The notes under the pieces: generated by a model
Told to the model about the DNA's origin: nothing
What the model saw: only the letters and a program-made list of their open reading frames with translations
Databases searched by the model: none
Assembly (NCBI RefSeq): GCF_000297495.1
Contig: NZ_ALWX01000045.1
Span: 1 to 52,000, forward strand
Length of the DNA: 52,000 nt
Direction: 5' to 3'
Source of the DNA: Janibacter hoylei PVAS-1
GTDB taxonomy: Bacteria > Actinomycetota > Actinomycetes > Actinomycetales > Dermatophilaceae
In this document: piece after piece, positions 18,698 through 26,946 of the stretch
How positions within the stretch are numbered: the stretch's first letter is position 1
Layout of the letters: each line of letters opens with the position of its first letter
Translations under genes and position numbers: made by a program

Positions 18698-18768
18698 CGA
18701 AGGGGGGTGACCGCGCACATCAAGCCGATGTCAGGCACGACGACGTGACCTGCGGGCAGACGAAGGAC
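18698..18768 (-). repeat. Dispersed intergenic repeat, copy 1 of a pair (other at 24836)
   Basis: Read on the minus strand, 18768 to 18718 contains GTCCTTCGTC, then GGTCACGTCGTCGT, then GACATCGGCTTGATG. The same three blocks occur in the same order and near-identical spacing at 24836-24885 on the plus strand. Similarity fades into a CACCCC tract. No ORF of credible composition is shared. The copy lies between the convergent PLP-enzyme and gpsA genes, and a 9-mer copy CGAAGGGGG is at 18698-18706. Confidence 0.7.
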
Positions 18769-18811
18769 TTCGGCGGGCGCGGTCGTCCGCCTTCGTCCGG
18801 AGCCGCAGCGG

Positions 18812-18846
18812 CCCTTCGAGACGGTCGCGGGCGGCCTCCTCAGGGA
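18812..18846. repeat. Dispersed REP-like element (CCCTTCGAGACGG...CCTCCTCAGGGA)
   Basis: This 35-bp intergenic element begins CCCTTCGAGACGG and ends CCTCCTCAGGGA, with GTCGCGGGCGG between. Relatives are the inverted pair at 48059-48145 and the tandem array at 51829-52000. It lies 8 bp from the gpsA stop codon. Confidence 0.8.
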
Positions 18847-18854
18847 AGAGTGCC

Positions 18855-19854
18855 CTACTCGGTCTCGTGCTTGCGGGCACGCGAGAGGAGCACGCCCTCC
18901 ATGTCGCGCGGCGAGACGCCCTCGTGGACGACCCGGGTGACCTGCTCGGTGATCGGGACCTCGACGCCGTGGGCGCGGGCGAGGTCGAGGATCGAGGCGC
19001 AGGACTTCACACCCTCCGCGGTCTGGCGCGTCTGCTCGGTCACCTCGGCGACCGACAGCCCCTCGCCGAGCTTGACGCCGAAGGAGTGGTTGCGCGAGAG
19101 CGGCGACATGCACGTGGCGATGAGGTCGCCCACGCCGGCGAGCCCGGCCATCGTGCGGGGGTCGGCGCCCAGCGCCATGGCCAGGCGCGTGGTCTCCGCG
19201 AGACCGCGGGTGATGATCGACGCCTTGGTGTTGTCGCCGAAGCCCAGGCCGGCGGCCATGCCGACGGCGAGCGCGATGACGTTCTTGACCGCACCACCGA
19301 GCTCGACGCCCACGACGTCCGTCGAGGTGTAGGGGCGGAAGAAGCTCGTCGAGCAGGCGGCGGCCACGCTCGTCGCCGCGTCGACGTCCGGGCAGGCGAC
19401 GACCGTCGCGGCAGGCTGCTGCTGCACGATCTCGCGTGCGAGATTGGGCCCGCTGACGACCGCGATCCGCTCGGCTGGGATGCCCGCGACCTCGTGGATG
19501 ACCTGGCTCATCCGCTTCGTCGTGCCGAGCTCGATCCCCTTCATCAGCGAGACGACGATCTTGTCCTGTCCGAGCAGGGGGGGCCCAGCCGGTGAGGTTG
19601 TCGCGCAGCGACTGCGACGGCACGGAGAGGACGACGATCTCGGCTCCGTCGGTCACCTCGGCGGGGTCGGTCGAGGCCGAGATGCGCGAAGGGAGCGCCA
19701 CCCCCGGCAGGTAGTCGTCGTTGACGCCGGCGTTGAGCTGGTCGACGAGCCCCTGACGGCGGCCCCACACCCGCACGTCGTTGTCGCCGGCGGCGAGGAT
19801 GGAGGCAAAGGCGGTGCCCCAGCTGCCGGCACCGAAGACGGCGATCTGTGTCAT
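18855..19854 (-). CDS. gpsA: Glycerol-3-phosphate dehydrogenase [NAD(P)+] (frameshifted)
   Basis: It reduces dihydroxyacetone phosphate to sn-glycerol 3-phosphate for phospholipids. The N-terminus MTQIAVFGAGSWGTAFASIL carries the dinucleotide fingerprint (residues 7-16). The C-terminal catalytic domain shows VVSGPNLAREI, GGAVKNVIALAVGMAAGLGF and GDNTKASIITRG. The frame changes at a run of seven G at 19577-19583. With six, the protein reads LTGWAPLLGQDKIVVSLMKG. The length is then about 332 residues, as expected. The ATG overlaps the plsC stop (ATGA, 19851-19854), a common lipid-synthesis operon. Confidence 0.95.
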
Positions 19855-20606
19855 TGGTCGACTCCTTGTCGGTAGTTGCCCGTGACCCTCAGGCCGTGGG
19901 ACTTGGGGTCGAATCGCTCGGCGGGTGCTCTTTCGCCCCGCAGCTGCTCGAGCTCGTGCGTGATCGCCGCCATGATGCGCTCCGTGGCGGCGGTGACCGT
20001 CGGGGCATTCAGCGGCTGGTCACGCAGGTCGTCCAGGACGACCGGCGGCCCGAAGCGCACCCGCATGAGCCGGCGGTGCCGGGAGAGCCGAGGCCGCTTG
20101 GCGTAGCGGGGCAGCAGCTCCTGCGGGCCCCACTGCGCGACGGGGATCACCGGCGCACCGGACTGCAGCGCCAGACGCGCGGCACCCGTCTTGCCACGCA
20201 TGGGCCACAGGTCGGGGTCGCGGGTGAGCGACCCCTCGGGGTAGACGACGACGCACTCCCCCTCGCCGAGAGCCCGGACGGCAGGGACGAGAGCCTCTCC
20301 GGCAGACGAGGTCTCGCGGTCGACGCGCACCTGCTTGGCGTGGCGCAGGACCCACCCGACGACCGGGGTGTCGAAGAGCGTGCTCTTGGCGAGGTAGACC
20401 GGGCTGTAGCCGCGGTTGTAGAGCACGTGCGCCCACGGGAAGGGGTCGACGTGCGAGATGTGGTTGGGCGTGATGAGGAAGCCGCCCTCCTCGGGCACGT
20501 GCTCGAGGCCCGACACCTCGTAGCGCGCGACGACGCGCATCGCGCCGCGCAGCAGCCCGGCGGCCACCCGGTACATCACGGGCGTGTGCGTGCGGTGGAC
20601 GACCAT
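19851..20606 (-). CDS. plsC: 1-acyl-sn-glycerol-3-phosphate acyltransferase
   Basis: It acylates lysophosphatidic acid to phosphatidic acid at the membrane. The 251-residue protein has the HX4D motif in NHISHVDPF (H49 and D54) and the substrate-binding YPEGSLTRD (residues 122-130). SGAPVIPVAQWGPQELL is block III/IV. The first 25 residues are moderately hydrophobic. Translational coupling to gpsA through ATGA places glycerol-3-phosphate supply and its acylation in one transcript. Confidence 0.94.
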   Translation of the reverse strand: MVVHRTHTPVMYRVAAGLLRGAMRVVARYEVSGLEHVPEEGGFLITPNHISHVDPFPWAHVLYNRGYSPVYLAKSTLFDTPVVGWVLRHAKQVRVDRETSSAGEALVPAVRALGEGECVVVYPEGSLTRDPDLWPMRGKTGAARLALQSGAPVIPVAQWGPQELLPRYAKRPRLSRHRRLMRVRFGPPVVLDDLRDQPLNAPTVTAATERIMAAITHELEQLRGERAPAERFDPKSHGLRVTGNYRQGVDQ

Positions 20607-20691
20607 GTCACCTCTTCTGCTGTCGGGTCCGGGGTGAGACCCGGGGCCGGCGTCGGCTTGTTCACCCTAGGACACGGATACGCTCGCTCAC

Positions 20692-20898
20692 GTGCAAGCC
20701 ACGGTCTTCTCCCACTCCCCGGATGCGACGACGGTCGTCACCGACGCGGGCCGCCGCCTCGAGGTGGCCGCGGAGGTCGTGGCCGCCAGTGGGCTGCGCT
20801 TCGTGCGGCCCGGTCAGCGGGTGAGCATCACCCTGCGCGGCGACGTCGTCGAGCGGCTGTGGATCACCGGCATCGGCGAGGGCGAGACGATCGCCTGA
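20692..20898 (+). CDS. Small conserved actinobacterial protein, function unknown
   Basis: A 68-residue protein starting from the GTG at 20692 (VQATVFSHSPDATTVVTDAG), with TACGCT exactly 7 nt upstream. It has alternating beta-type segments and the block GLRFVRPGQRVSITLRGD, which recalls the small cold-shock/OB-like proteins found beside hup in other actinobacteria. That resemblance is from memory and not verified. No catalytic motif is visible. It converges on hupB, with a hairpin between. Confidence 0.65.
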   Translation: MQATVFSHSPDATTVVTDAGRRLEVAAEVVAASGLRFVRPGQRVSITLRGDVVERLWITGIGEGETIA

Positions 20899-20907
20899 CG
20901 GGACGAC

Positions 20908-20940
20908 GTGGGGGCCGGCGACCTCGGTCACCGGCCCCAC
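20908..20940. terminator. Strong hairpin between convergent genes (bidirectional terminator candidate)
   Basis: GTGGGG at 20908 pairs with CCCCAC ending at 20940. The stem continues through CCGG/CCGG and GACC/GGTC with one bulged G and one C-A mismatch. There is no T tract on either side. It lies 9 bp after the small-gene stop and 12 bp after the hupB stop. Confidence 0.6.
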
Positions 20941-20952
20941 GCGTACCGCAGG

Positions 20953-21693
20953 TCAGTCGCTGCTCGCGGCGGGCTTCTTCGCGGGCGTGGCCTTCTTGGC
21001 GGGCGTCGACTTCTTCGCCGGCGTCGCCTTCTTCGTCGAGGTGGCCTTGGTCGCCGTGGCCTTCTTGGCGGGCGTCGACTTCTTCGCCGGCGTCGCCTTC
21101 TTGGCCGAGGCGGCCTTGGTCGCCGTGGCCTTCTTCGCGGGCGTCGACTTCTTCGCGGGCGTCGACTTCCTCGCCGGCGTCGCCTTCTTCGTCGAGGCGG
21201 CCTTGGTCGCCGTCGCCTTCTTGGAGGGCGTCGACTTCTTGGCGGTGGTCTTCTTCGCCGAGGTCTTCGTGGCGGTCGACGTCTTCTTGGCGGGTGCGGC
21301 CTTCTTCGACTTGCGACCTGGAACGGCGCTCTCGGCGATGCCGAGAGCCGTCCCCGCGACGCTCGTCACGGTGCCGGCCGCAGCCCGCGCCGCGGCCGGG
21401 GCCGCCTTGGGCAGGGAACGGGGGTCGGCCACGTAGCCCTTGAAGCTCGTCCCGGCCTTGAAGCGCGGCACCGACGTCTTCTTGATCTTGACGACCTCAC
21501 CCGTGCGGGGGTTGCGGCCGGTGCGGGCTGCGCGGGCCGCCTTCTCGAAGGTGCCGAATCCGGTGATGGCGACGCGGCCACCCTTCGCCACCTCGCGGAC
21601 GATCGTGTCGAGCACGACCTCGAGCGCTTCCTGGGCGGCCTTCCGGCTGCCGAGCCTCTCCTCGAGAGCCTTGACGAGTTCTGCCTTGTTCAC
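20953..21693 (-). CDS. hupB: HU-type nucleoid protein with long Lys/Ala/Pro-rich C-terminal tail
   Basis: A histone-like DNA-binding protein (HupB/Hlp class). The HU domain spans about residues 1-90: NKAELVKALEERLGSRKAAQ, GGRVAITGFGTFEKAARAAR and RTGRNPRTGEVVKIKK. The tail of about 150 residues is rich in PAKK and TPAKK motifs. It holds three copies of a 23-residue unit (ATATKA..KKATPAKKSTPAKK; the first has six extra residues) at nt 21216-20992. Of two possible GTG starts, 21693 is chosen because GGAG lies 5 nt before it; the one at 21699 overlaps that ribosome-binding site. The number of repeat units is likely to vary between strains. Confidence 0.94.
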   Translation of the reverse strand: MNKAELVKALEERLGSRKAAQEALEVVLDTIVREVAKGGRVAITGFGTFEKAARAARTGRNPRTGEVVKIKKTSVPRFKAGTSFKGYVADPRSLPKAAPAAARAAAGTVTSVAGTALGIAESAVPGRKSKKAAPAKKTSTATKTSAKKTTAKKSTPSKKATATKAASTKKATPARKSTPAKKSTPAKKATATKAASAKKATPAKKSTPAKKATATKATSTKKATPAKKSTPAKKATPAKKPAASSD

Positions 21694-21838
21694 GGTCACT
21701 CCCGTAGCGGTACGGCGCCGGTCGTCCCCCGGCAGGGAAGGCCGAGTCGTGCACCCGACCTGTTCCGACGGTAGGGGTGGGGAGAGCCACGGTGTGTGAT
21801 TTGGACCCCGTCATTTTGTTGTCGCGCAAGCCGGTTCA

Positions 21839-21866
21839 CGAAGGGGGCGGCGCGCCGCCCCCTTCG
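21839..21866. terminator. 28-bp perfect palindrome made of two inverted 9-mers (3' end of leuCD)
   Basis: CGAAGGGGGCGGCG is followed directly by its reverse complement CGCCGCCCCCTTCG, giving a perfect 28-bp palindrome 32 bp downstream of the leuD stop. It contains the 9-mer CGAAGGGGG/CCCCCTTCG once in each orientation. It probably forms the leuCD terminator hairpin, although there is no T tract. Confidence 0.6.
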
Positions 21867-21897
21867 CTGTGAACCAATACGCCTGTGCGTCAAGGAG

Positions 21898-22491
21898 TTA
21901 CGCCGCGTTGGTGACCGGCTTCCAGCTCGGGCGGGCGGCCTCGAAGTCGGTGACGTCCTGCTCGTGACGCAACGTCAGTCCGATGTCGTCGAGCCCTTCG
22001 AGCAGACGCCAGCGGGTGTAGTCGTCGACGTGGAAGGCGCAGACGATGTCACCCGCGGTGATCGTCTTGGCCGTGAGGTCGACGGTGATCTCGGCACCCG
22101 GGGTGTTGTCGAGGTACTTCCACAGCAGCTCGACGTCGTCCTGCGAGACCTGCGCGGCGAGCAGCCCCTGCTTGCCGGAGTTGCCGCGGAAGATGTCGGC
22201 GAAGCGCGAGGAGATGACGACCCGGAATCCGTAGTCCTTGAGCGCCCACACGGCGTGCTCGCGCGAGGAGCCGGTGCCGAAGTCGGGGCCGACGACGAGC
22301 ACGGAGCCGTCGCGGTAGGCGGGCTGGTTGAGCACGAAGTTTTCGTCGCCCCGCCAGGCCGCGAAGAGCCCGTCCTCGAAGCCGGTGCGCGAGACCCGCT
22401 TGAGGTAGACGGCGGGGATGATCTGGTCGGTGTCGACGTTGCTGCGGCGCAGCGGGACGCCGGTGCCGGTGTGGGTCGTGAACTTTTCCAT
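21898..22491 (-). CDS. leuD: 3-isopropylmalate dehydratase small subunit
   Basis: This swivelling domain of isopropylmalate isomerase works with LeuC in leucine synthesis. The 197-residue protein shows [20 protein letters not shown], then [20 protein letters not shown], and the substrate-binding [19 protein letters not shown]. The ATG at 22491 is 10 bp after the leuC stop; an upstream in-frame start inside leuC is not credible. It forms an operon with leuC, transcribed from the promoter facing ltbR. Confidence 0.97.
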   Translation of the reverse strand: MEKFTTHTGTGVPLRRSNVDTDQIIPAVYLKRVSRTGFEDGLFAAWRGDENFVLNQPAYRDGSVLVVGPDFGTGSSREHAVWALKDYGFRVVISSRFADIFRGNSGKQGLLAAQVSQDDVELLWKYLDNTPGAEITVDLTAKTITAGDIVCAFHVDDYTRWRLLEGLDDIGLTLRHEQDVTDFEAARPSWKPVTNAA

Positions 22492-22501
22492 GGCGTGCTC
22501 C

Positions 22502-23926
22502 TCAGACCGTCTCGAGGCTGGCGGGGGCGTCGGACTCCAGGTCCGCGGGGCTCGACAGAGTGCCGCGCACCGCGGTCGCCGCGGCGACGAGCGGGCTGAC
22601 GAGGTGGGTCCGACCACCCTTGCCCTGGCGCCCCTCGAAGTTGCGGTTGCTCGTCGAGGCCGACCGCTCCCCCGGCGCGAGGGTGTCGGGGTTCATGCCG
22701 AGGCACATCGAGCAGCCGGGCAGGCGCCACTCGGCACCGGCGTCGGTGAAGACCTGGTCCAGGCCCTCGGCCTCGGCCTGCAGGCGGACGCGGGCGGAGC
22801 CGGGCACGACGAGCATGCGCACGGAGTCGGCGACGCGGCGTCCCTTGATGACCTCGGCGGCGGCGCGCAGGTCCTCGATCCGACCGTTGGTGCACGAGCC
22901 GACGAAGACGGTGTCGACGGCGACCTCGCGCAGCGGGGTGCCGGCCGTGAGCCCCATGTACTCCAGGGCCTTGGCGGCGGCGACTCGCTCGGTGTCGTCG
23001 GCGATCGCGGCGGGGTCCGGCACGGCCTCGCCGAGCGGCGAGCCCTGGCCCGGGTTGGTGCCCCACGTGACGAAGGGGGTGAGCGTCGAGGCGTCGATGT
23101 CGACCTCGGCGTCGAAGACGGCGTCGTCGTCGGTGCGCAGGGTGCGCCAGTGCTCGACGGCGGCGTCCCAGTCGGCGCCGGTCGGGGCGTGGTCGCGGCC
23201 CTTGAGGTAGTCGAAGGTCACGTCGTCGGGGGCGATCATGCCCGCGCGGGCGCCGGCCTCGATCGACATGTTGCACACGGTCATGCGTGCCTCCATCGAC
23301 AGTGCCTCAATGGCCTCGCCGCGGTACTCGAGCACATAGCCCTGCCCACCGCCGGTGCCGATCTTGGCGATGACGGCGAGGATGATGTCCTTGGCGGTCA
23401 CGCCGGGCTGCAGCTTGCCGCGGACGTTGATCGCCATCGTCTTGAAGGGGTTGAGCGAGAGGGTCTGCGTCGCGAGGACGTGCTCGACCTCGCTCGTGCC
23501 GATGCCGAAGGCCAGCGCACCGAAGGCGCCGTGGGTGCTCGTGTGGCTGTCGCCGCAGACGACCGTCATGCCGGGCTGGGTCAAGCCGAGCTGCGGCCCG
23601 ACGACGTGGACGATGCCCTGCTCGGCGTCGCCCATCGGGTACAGCCGCACACCGAACTCCGCGCAGTTGTCGCGCAGGGTCTCGACCTGGACCTTGCTCA
23701 CCGGGTCGGTGATCGGCCCGGGGGTCGTCGGGACGTTGTGGTCCTCGGTCGCGAGCGTGAGGTCGGGACGGCGCACGGGCCGGCCGGCGATGCGCAGGCC
23801 CTCGAAGGCCTGCGGGCTCGTCACCTCGTGGAGGAGGTGCAGGTCGATGTAGAGCAGGTCGGGCTCTCCGTCGACGTGTCGGACGACGTGCTCGCCCCAG
23901 ACCTTTTCGGCCAGCGTTCCAGCCAT
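22502..23926 (-). CDS. leuC: 3-isopropylmalate dehydratase large subunit
   Basis: This [4Fe-4S] enzyme isomerises 2- to 3-isopropylmalate in leucine synthesis. The 474-residue protein starts [20 protein letters not shown]. It contains [20 protein letters not shown] and the cluster cysteines in [13 protein letters not shown] and [13 protein letters not shown]. The ATG at 23926 has GGGAAGAGG about 6 nt upstream. The open frame continues through the intergenic region, but the upstream translation has no family similarity. Expression is probably controlled by the divergent LtbR/NdgR regulator. Confidence 0.97.
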   Translation of the reverse strand: MAGTLAEKVWGEHVVRHVDGEPDLLYIDLHLLHEVTSPQAFEGLRIAGRPVRRPDLTLATEDHNVPTTPGPITDPVSKVQVETLRDNCAEFGVRLYPMGDAEQGIVHVVGPQLGLTQPGMTVVCGDSHTSTHGAFGALAFGIGTSEVEHVLATQTLSLNPFKTMAINVRGKLQPGVTAKDIILAVIAKIGTGGGQGYVLEYRGEAIEALSMEARMTVCNMSIEAGARAGMIAPDDVTFDYLKGRDHAPTGADWDAAVEHWRTLRTDDDAVFDAEVDIDASTLTPFVTWGTNPGQGSPLGEAVPDPAAIADDTERVAAAKALEYMGLTAGTPLREVAVDTVFVGSCTNGRIEDLRAAAEVIKGRRVADSVRMLVVPGSARVRLQAEAEGLDQVFTDAGAEWRLPGCSMCLGMNPDTLAPGERSASTSNRNFEGRQGKGGRTHLVSPLVAAATAVRGTLSSPADLESDAPASLETV

Positions 23927-24008
23927 GTGCCTCTTCCCTCCATGCGGTTCCGCGATGTGTGCGCGGGGGTGTGTCGCTGCCGACATTCGCACGTCGCCAG
24001 CGACCCGG

Positions 24009-24040
24009 ATCTTGCGTCTCACGACATGAGATGTCAATAT
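24009..24040. promoter_or_regulatory. Overlapping divergent leuC and ltbR promoters with central operator
   Basis: For leuC (minus strand) a perfect -35 TTGACA (24037-24032), a 17-bp spacer and CAAGAT (24014-24009) are visible. For ltbR (plus strand) TTGCGT (24012-24017), a 17-bp spacer and CAATAT (24035-24040) end 6 nt before the ATG, implying a leaderless mRNA. Inside both spacers is GACATGAGATGTC (24023-24035), a perfect 5-bp inverted repeat with a 3-bp centre. It overlaps a second one, TCTCA-N5-TGAGA (24017-24031). A regulator bound here would block both promoters. Confidence 0.7.
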
Positions 24041-24046
24041 CACTCC

Positions 24047-24796
24047 ATGGACAACGGTAGCGGAGTTGGCGTTCTCGACAAGGCCGCCGTCGTGCTGGGC
24101 GCTCTCGAAGCGGGTCCCTCGACCCTCGCCCAGCTCGTCGCGGCCACCGGTCTGGCACGCCCTACGGCACATCGCCTCGCGGTCGCCCTCGAGCACCACC
24201 GACTCGTCGCGCGCGACATGCAGGGGCGCTTCGTCCTCGGCCCACGCCTCGGCGAGCTGGCCGCCTCGGCCGGCGAGGACAAGCTCCTCGTCGCCGCCAA
24301 CCCCGTCCTCGGCGCCCTGCGCGACCACACCAACGAGTCGGCGCAGCTCTTCCGCCGCCAGGGCGAGCACCGTGTGTGCGTCTCGGCCGCGGAGCGCCCG
24401 GTCGGTCTGCGCGACTCGATCCCCGTCGGCGCAACGTTGTCGATGCAGGCCGGCTCCGCCGCCCAGGTCCTGCTCGCGTGGGAGGAGCCCGACCGGCTGC
24501 ACCGCGGCCTGCAGGAGGCGGCCTTCACCGCGACGATGCTCTCGGCGGTGCGCCGCCGCGGGTGGGCGCAGAGCGTCGGCGAGCGCGAGGCGGGCGTCGC
24601 CTCCGTCTCGGCCCCCGTCCGCTCCCCCAGCGGACGGGTCATCGCCGCCGTGTCGATCTCGGGCCCGATCGAGCGCCTCTCCCGCCAGCCCGGTCGCCTG
24701 CACGCCGCGACCGTCATCGCCGGCGCCAACAAGCTGACCGAGGTCCTGGAGAAGCACGCCAAGGCGGCCGAGGCCGCCGACCGCGACACCGAGTGA
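24047..24796 (+). CDS. ltbR: IclR-family transcriptional regulator, LtbR/NdgR type
   Basis: A 249-residue IclR-family protein. A winged HTH is at about residues 10-65 ([48 protein letters not shown]). An effector-binding domain follows to about residue 235 ([40 protein letters not shown]). Orthologues divergent from leuCD are LtbR of Corynebacterium and NdgR of Streptomyces, which control leucine and related amino-acid genes. The start codon is 6 nt from the -10 box, so the mRNA is probably leaderless. The operator overlapping its own promoter suggests autoregulation. CGACATG also occurs twice upstream of leuB. Confidence 0.9.
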   Translation: MDNGSGVGVLDKAAVVLGALEAGPSTLAQLVAATGLARPTAHRLAVALEHHRLVARDMQGRFVLGPRLGELAASAGEDKLLVAANPVLGALRDHTNESAQLFRRQGEHRVCVSAAERPVGLRDSIPVGATLSMQAGSAAQVLLAWEEPDRLHRGLQEAAFTATMLSAVRRRGWAQSVGEREAGVASVSAPVRSPSGRVIAAVSISGPIERLSRQPGRLHAATVIAGANKLTEVLEKHAKAAEAADRDTE

Positions 24797-24835
24797 CGGC
24801 CCGCTCCCGGACAGGCAGGGCGGCGCGCTGCCGAT

Positions 24836-24885
24836 GTCCTTCGTCGTCGCGTGGTCACGTCGTCGTTCTCGACATCGGCTTGATG
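24836..24885 (+). repeat. Dispersed intergenic repeat, copy 2 (partner at 18698-18768)
   Basis: GTCCTTCGTC (24836-24845), GGTCACGTCGTCGT (24853-24866) and GACATCGGCTTGATG (24871-24885) match the minus strand of 18768-18718 in the same order. It lies 40 bp after the ltbR stop, before a terminator hairpin. Nothing else recognisable is present in 24797-24980. Confidence 0.7.
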
Positions 24886-24980
24886 CTGCGCCACCCCACC
24901 TGACCGTCCGCTGCTCACGAACGTCCGGGACGCGCCTCGCCCTTCACCTGGAGCCGCCTGGTGGGAGAAGTCAGGTACGA

Positions 24981-25015
24981 CAAAGGCCCCCGCTTTTCAG
25001 AGCGGGGGGCCTTTG
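24981..25015. terminator. Bidirectional terminator hairpin between ltbR and tRNA-Glu
   Basis: CAAAGGCCCCCGCT pairs with AGCGGGGGGCCTTTG around a short TTTCAG loop. The A and T flanks give AAAGG...CCTTT, so it can act on both strands: for ltbR on the plus strand and for the tRNA-Glu transcript on the minus strand, whose 3' end is 8 nt away. Confidence 0.8.
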
Positions 25016-25022
25016 ACCGATG

Positions 25023-25095
25023 TAGCCCCGACGGGATTCGAACCCGCGCTACCGCCTTGAGAGGGCGGCGTGCTAGGCCACTACACAACGGGGCC
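25023..25095 (-). tRNA. tRNA-Glu (anticodon CTC)
   Basis: A 73-nt cloverleaf on the minus strand. The acceptor stem GGCCCCG pairs with CGGGGCT (first pair G-U) and is followed by discriminator A. The anticodon stem-loop CCGCC-CTCTCAA-GGCGG carries anticodon CTC, and the T arm is CGGG-TTCGAAT-CCCG. CCA is not encoded. It lies with tRNA-Gln downstream of gltX, the enzyme that charges it. Confidence 0.95.
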
Positions 25096-25194
25096 ATATG
25101 TGCTTCCCAGTCCGGCTGACCGGCTGGGCAACGGAGAGAACCTTAACCCCGAAGGGGGCTCTTTCCGAAATCGAGCGGCGAACCGCTCTCAGCG

Positions 25195-25266
25195 CTGGGG
25201 TACCAGGACTCGAACCTAGAACAACTGAACCAGAATCAGCCGTGTTGCCAATTACACCATACCCCA
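25195..25266 (-). tRNA. tRNA-Gln (anticodon CTG)
   Basis: A 72-nt cloverleaf on the minus strand. The acceptor stem TGGGGTA pairs with TACCCCA, including the U1-A72 pair typical of tRNA-Gln, and is followed by discriminator G. The anticodon stem-loop GCTGA-TTCTGGT-TCAGT carries CTG. CCA is not encoded. In actinobacteria this tRNA is normally mischarged with Glu by GltX and then amidated by GatCAB, which fits its position directly after gltX. Confidence 0.95.
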
Positions 25267-25362
25267 AGGGGGTATCACCGACCCTTCGGACCGAAGTCCG
25301 CGCGGCCTGTGAACCGAGTGACGATGCTACCCGCGAAAGGGCGTCACCCCAAATCGCCCCGA

Positions 25363-26913
25363 TCAGCCCAGCGAGGAGCGCAGCGCGCGCAGGCGCGTGA
25401 GCGTCGAGTGCTGCCCCAGGATCTCCATCGACTCGAAGAGCGGCGGGCTGATCCGCGCCCCCGACACGGCCGTGCGCAGCGGCCCGAAGGCGAAGCGAGG
25501 CTTGATGCCCATGCCGTCGACGATCGCCTCGCGCAGCGTCGCCTCGATCTGCTCGGCGTGCCACTCGTTGCCCGCCCGGCTCTCCTCGGAGAGGACCCCG
25601 GCCGGCACGTGCAGCGCCTCGAGCGCGCCGATCGCCGCGTCGAGCACCTCCCCGGCGTTGTCCTTCAGGCCTGCACGCGCGTCCTCGTCGATCTGCAGGT
25701 CGGCGTCGGCTGTGTAGAAGGGCCGCACCAGGGCGCTCGCCTCGGTGAGCAGCGCGATGCGCGTCTGGATGAGCTCGGCGACCGACTTCAGCCGGGCCAG
25801 CTCACCCAGCGAGGGGTTGTCGCCGAGCACCCCGTCGGCCTGCAGGTAGGGCTGCAGCCGCGCGGTGAAGTCGGCCAGGTCGAGGTCGCGGATCCACGCG
25901 CCGTTGAGCCACTCGAGCTTCTTGAGGTCGAAGATCGGGCCGACGGTGTTGACCTTGCTCCACGCGAAGTCGCGGCTGAACTCCTCGAAGGTGAACTTCT
26001 CGACGTCCTGGCCGTCCTCCCCCTTCGCCGGTGGGTAGGCCAGCAGGCCGAGGAAGTTGACGACGGCCTCGGGCAGGTAGCCCTGCTCCTGGAACCACGT
26101 GAGGCGGGCCTCGGGGTTCTTGCGCTTGGAGATCTTCGACTTGTTGGTGTTGCGCAGCAGCGGCATGTGGGCAAACTTCGGCGGCTCGAGGCCGAGCCAC
26201 TGGTAGAGCAGCACGTGCTTGGGCGTCGAGGAGATCCACTCCTCGCCGCGCACGACGTGGGTGATGCCCATCTCGTGGTCGTCGACGACGACGGCCATGT
26301 GGTAGGTCGGGAAGCCGTCGGCCTTGAGGATCACCTGGTCGTCGGGGCGCGGTGCGGAGACGGTGCCGCGGATGACGTCCTCGAAGGTCGTCGGCGCGTC
26401 GTCGGGCACGAGCATGCGCACGACCGGGGTCTCGTTGAAGCCCTCGAGCTCGGCGCGCTCCTCACGCGTCTTGCCGACGCACAGGCGGTCGTAGCCGGTG
26501 GGCAGCTTGAGCTTCTGCTGCTTCTCACGCATGGCCGTGAGGCGCTCGGTGGAGCACCAGCAGTAGTAGGCGTGGCCGTCCTCGATGAGCTTGTCGACGT
26601 ACGGCCGGTAGGTCTCCAGACGCTCGCTCTGCCGATAGGGCGCGTAGGGGCCGCCGACGTCGGGGCCCTCGTCCCAGCGCAGGCCGAGCCACCCGAGCGT
26701 GTCGTAGAGCTGCTGCTCGCTCGTCTCGTTGAAACGGGCCCGGTCGGTGTCCTCGATGCGCAGGACGAACTGACCACCCTGCTGCCGCGCGAAGGCGAGG
26801 TTGAAGAGGGCCATGTAGGCGGTGCCGACATGGGGGTCGCCGGTCGGCGAGGGCGCGACGCGCAGGCGGACGGAGGACGCGGAGGGTGCAGCGTGTGCGG
26901 AGGAGTCGCTCAT
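25363..26913 (-). CDS. gltX: Glutamyl-tRNA synthetase
   Basis: This class I synthetase charges tRNA-Glu and, where GlnRS is absent, probably also tRNA-Gln. The 516-residue protein has the HIGH-type motif in PSPTGDPHVGTAYMALFN (residues 21-38) and a KMSKS variant, KISKR, at about residue 260 (NKSKISKRKNPEARL). LRIEDTDRARFNETSEQQLY is characteristic of the family. The C-terminal anticodon-binding region runs from about 370. The two cognate tRNA genes follow on the same strand. A -10-like TACGAT lies 9 nt before the ATG at 26913. Confidence 0.96.
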   Translation of the reverse strand: MSDSSAHAAPSASSVRLRVAPSPTGDPHVGTAYMALFNLAFARQQGGQFVLRIEDTDRARFNETSEQQLYDTLGWLGLRWDEGPDVGGPYAPYRQSERLETYRPYVDKLIEDGHAYYCWCSTERLTAMREKQQKLKLPTGYDRLCVGKTREERAELEGFNETPVVRMLVPDDAPTTFEDVIRGTVSAPRPDDQVILKADGFPTYHMAVVVDDHEMGITHVVRGEEWISSTPKHVLLYQWLGLEPPKFAHMPLLRNTNKSKISKRKNPEARLTWFQEQGYLPEAVVNFLGLLAYPPAKGEDGQDVEKFTFEEFSRDFAWSKVNTVGPIFDLKKLEWLNGAWIRDLDLADFTARLQPYLQADGVLGDNPSLGELARLKSVAELIQTRIALLTEASALVRPFYTADADLQIDEDARAGLKDNAGEVLDAAIGALEALHVPAGVLSEESRAGNEWHAEQIEATLREAIVDGMGIKPRFAFGPLRTAVSGARISPPLFESMEILGQHSTLTRLRALRSSLG

Positions 26914-26946
26914 GATGGCCCGATCGTATCGCCGTCACCGGCCGGA

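Noticed and set aside
24836-24885. A small peptide gene in the 24.8 kb repeat
   Set aside because: Translation of the two copies is not conserved in any one frame beyond a few residues, and no start codon with a ribosome-binding site is shared.
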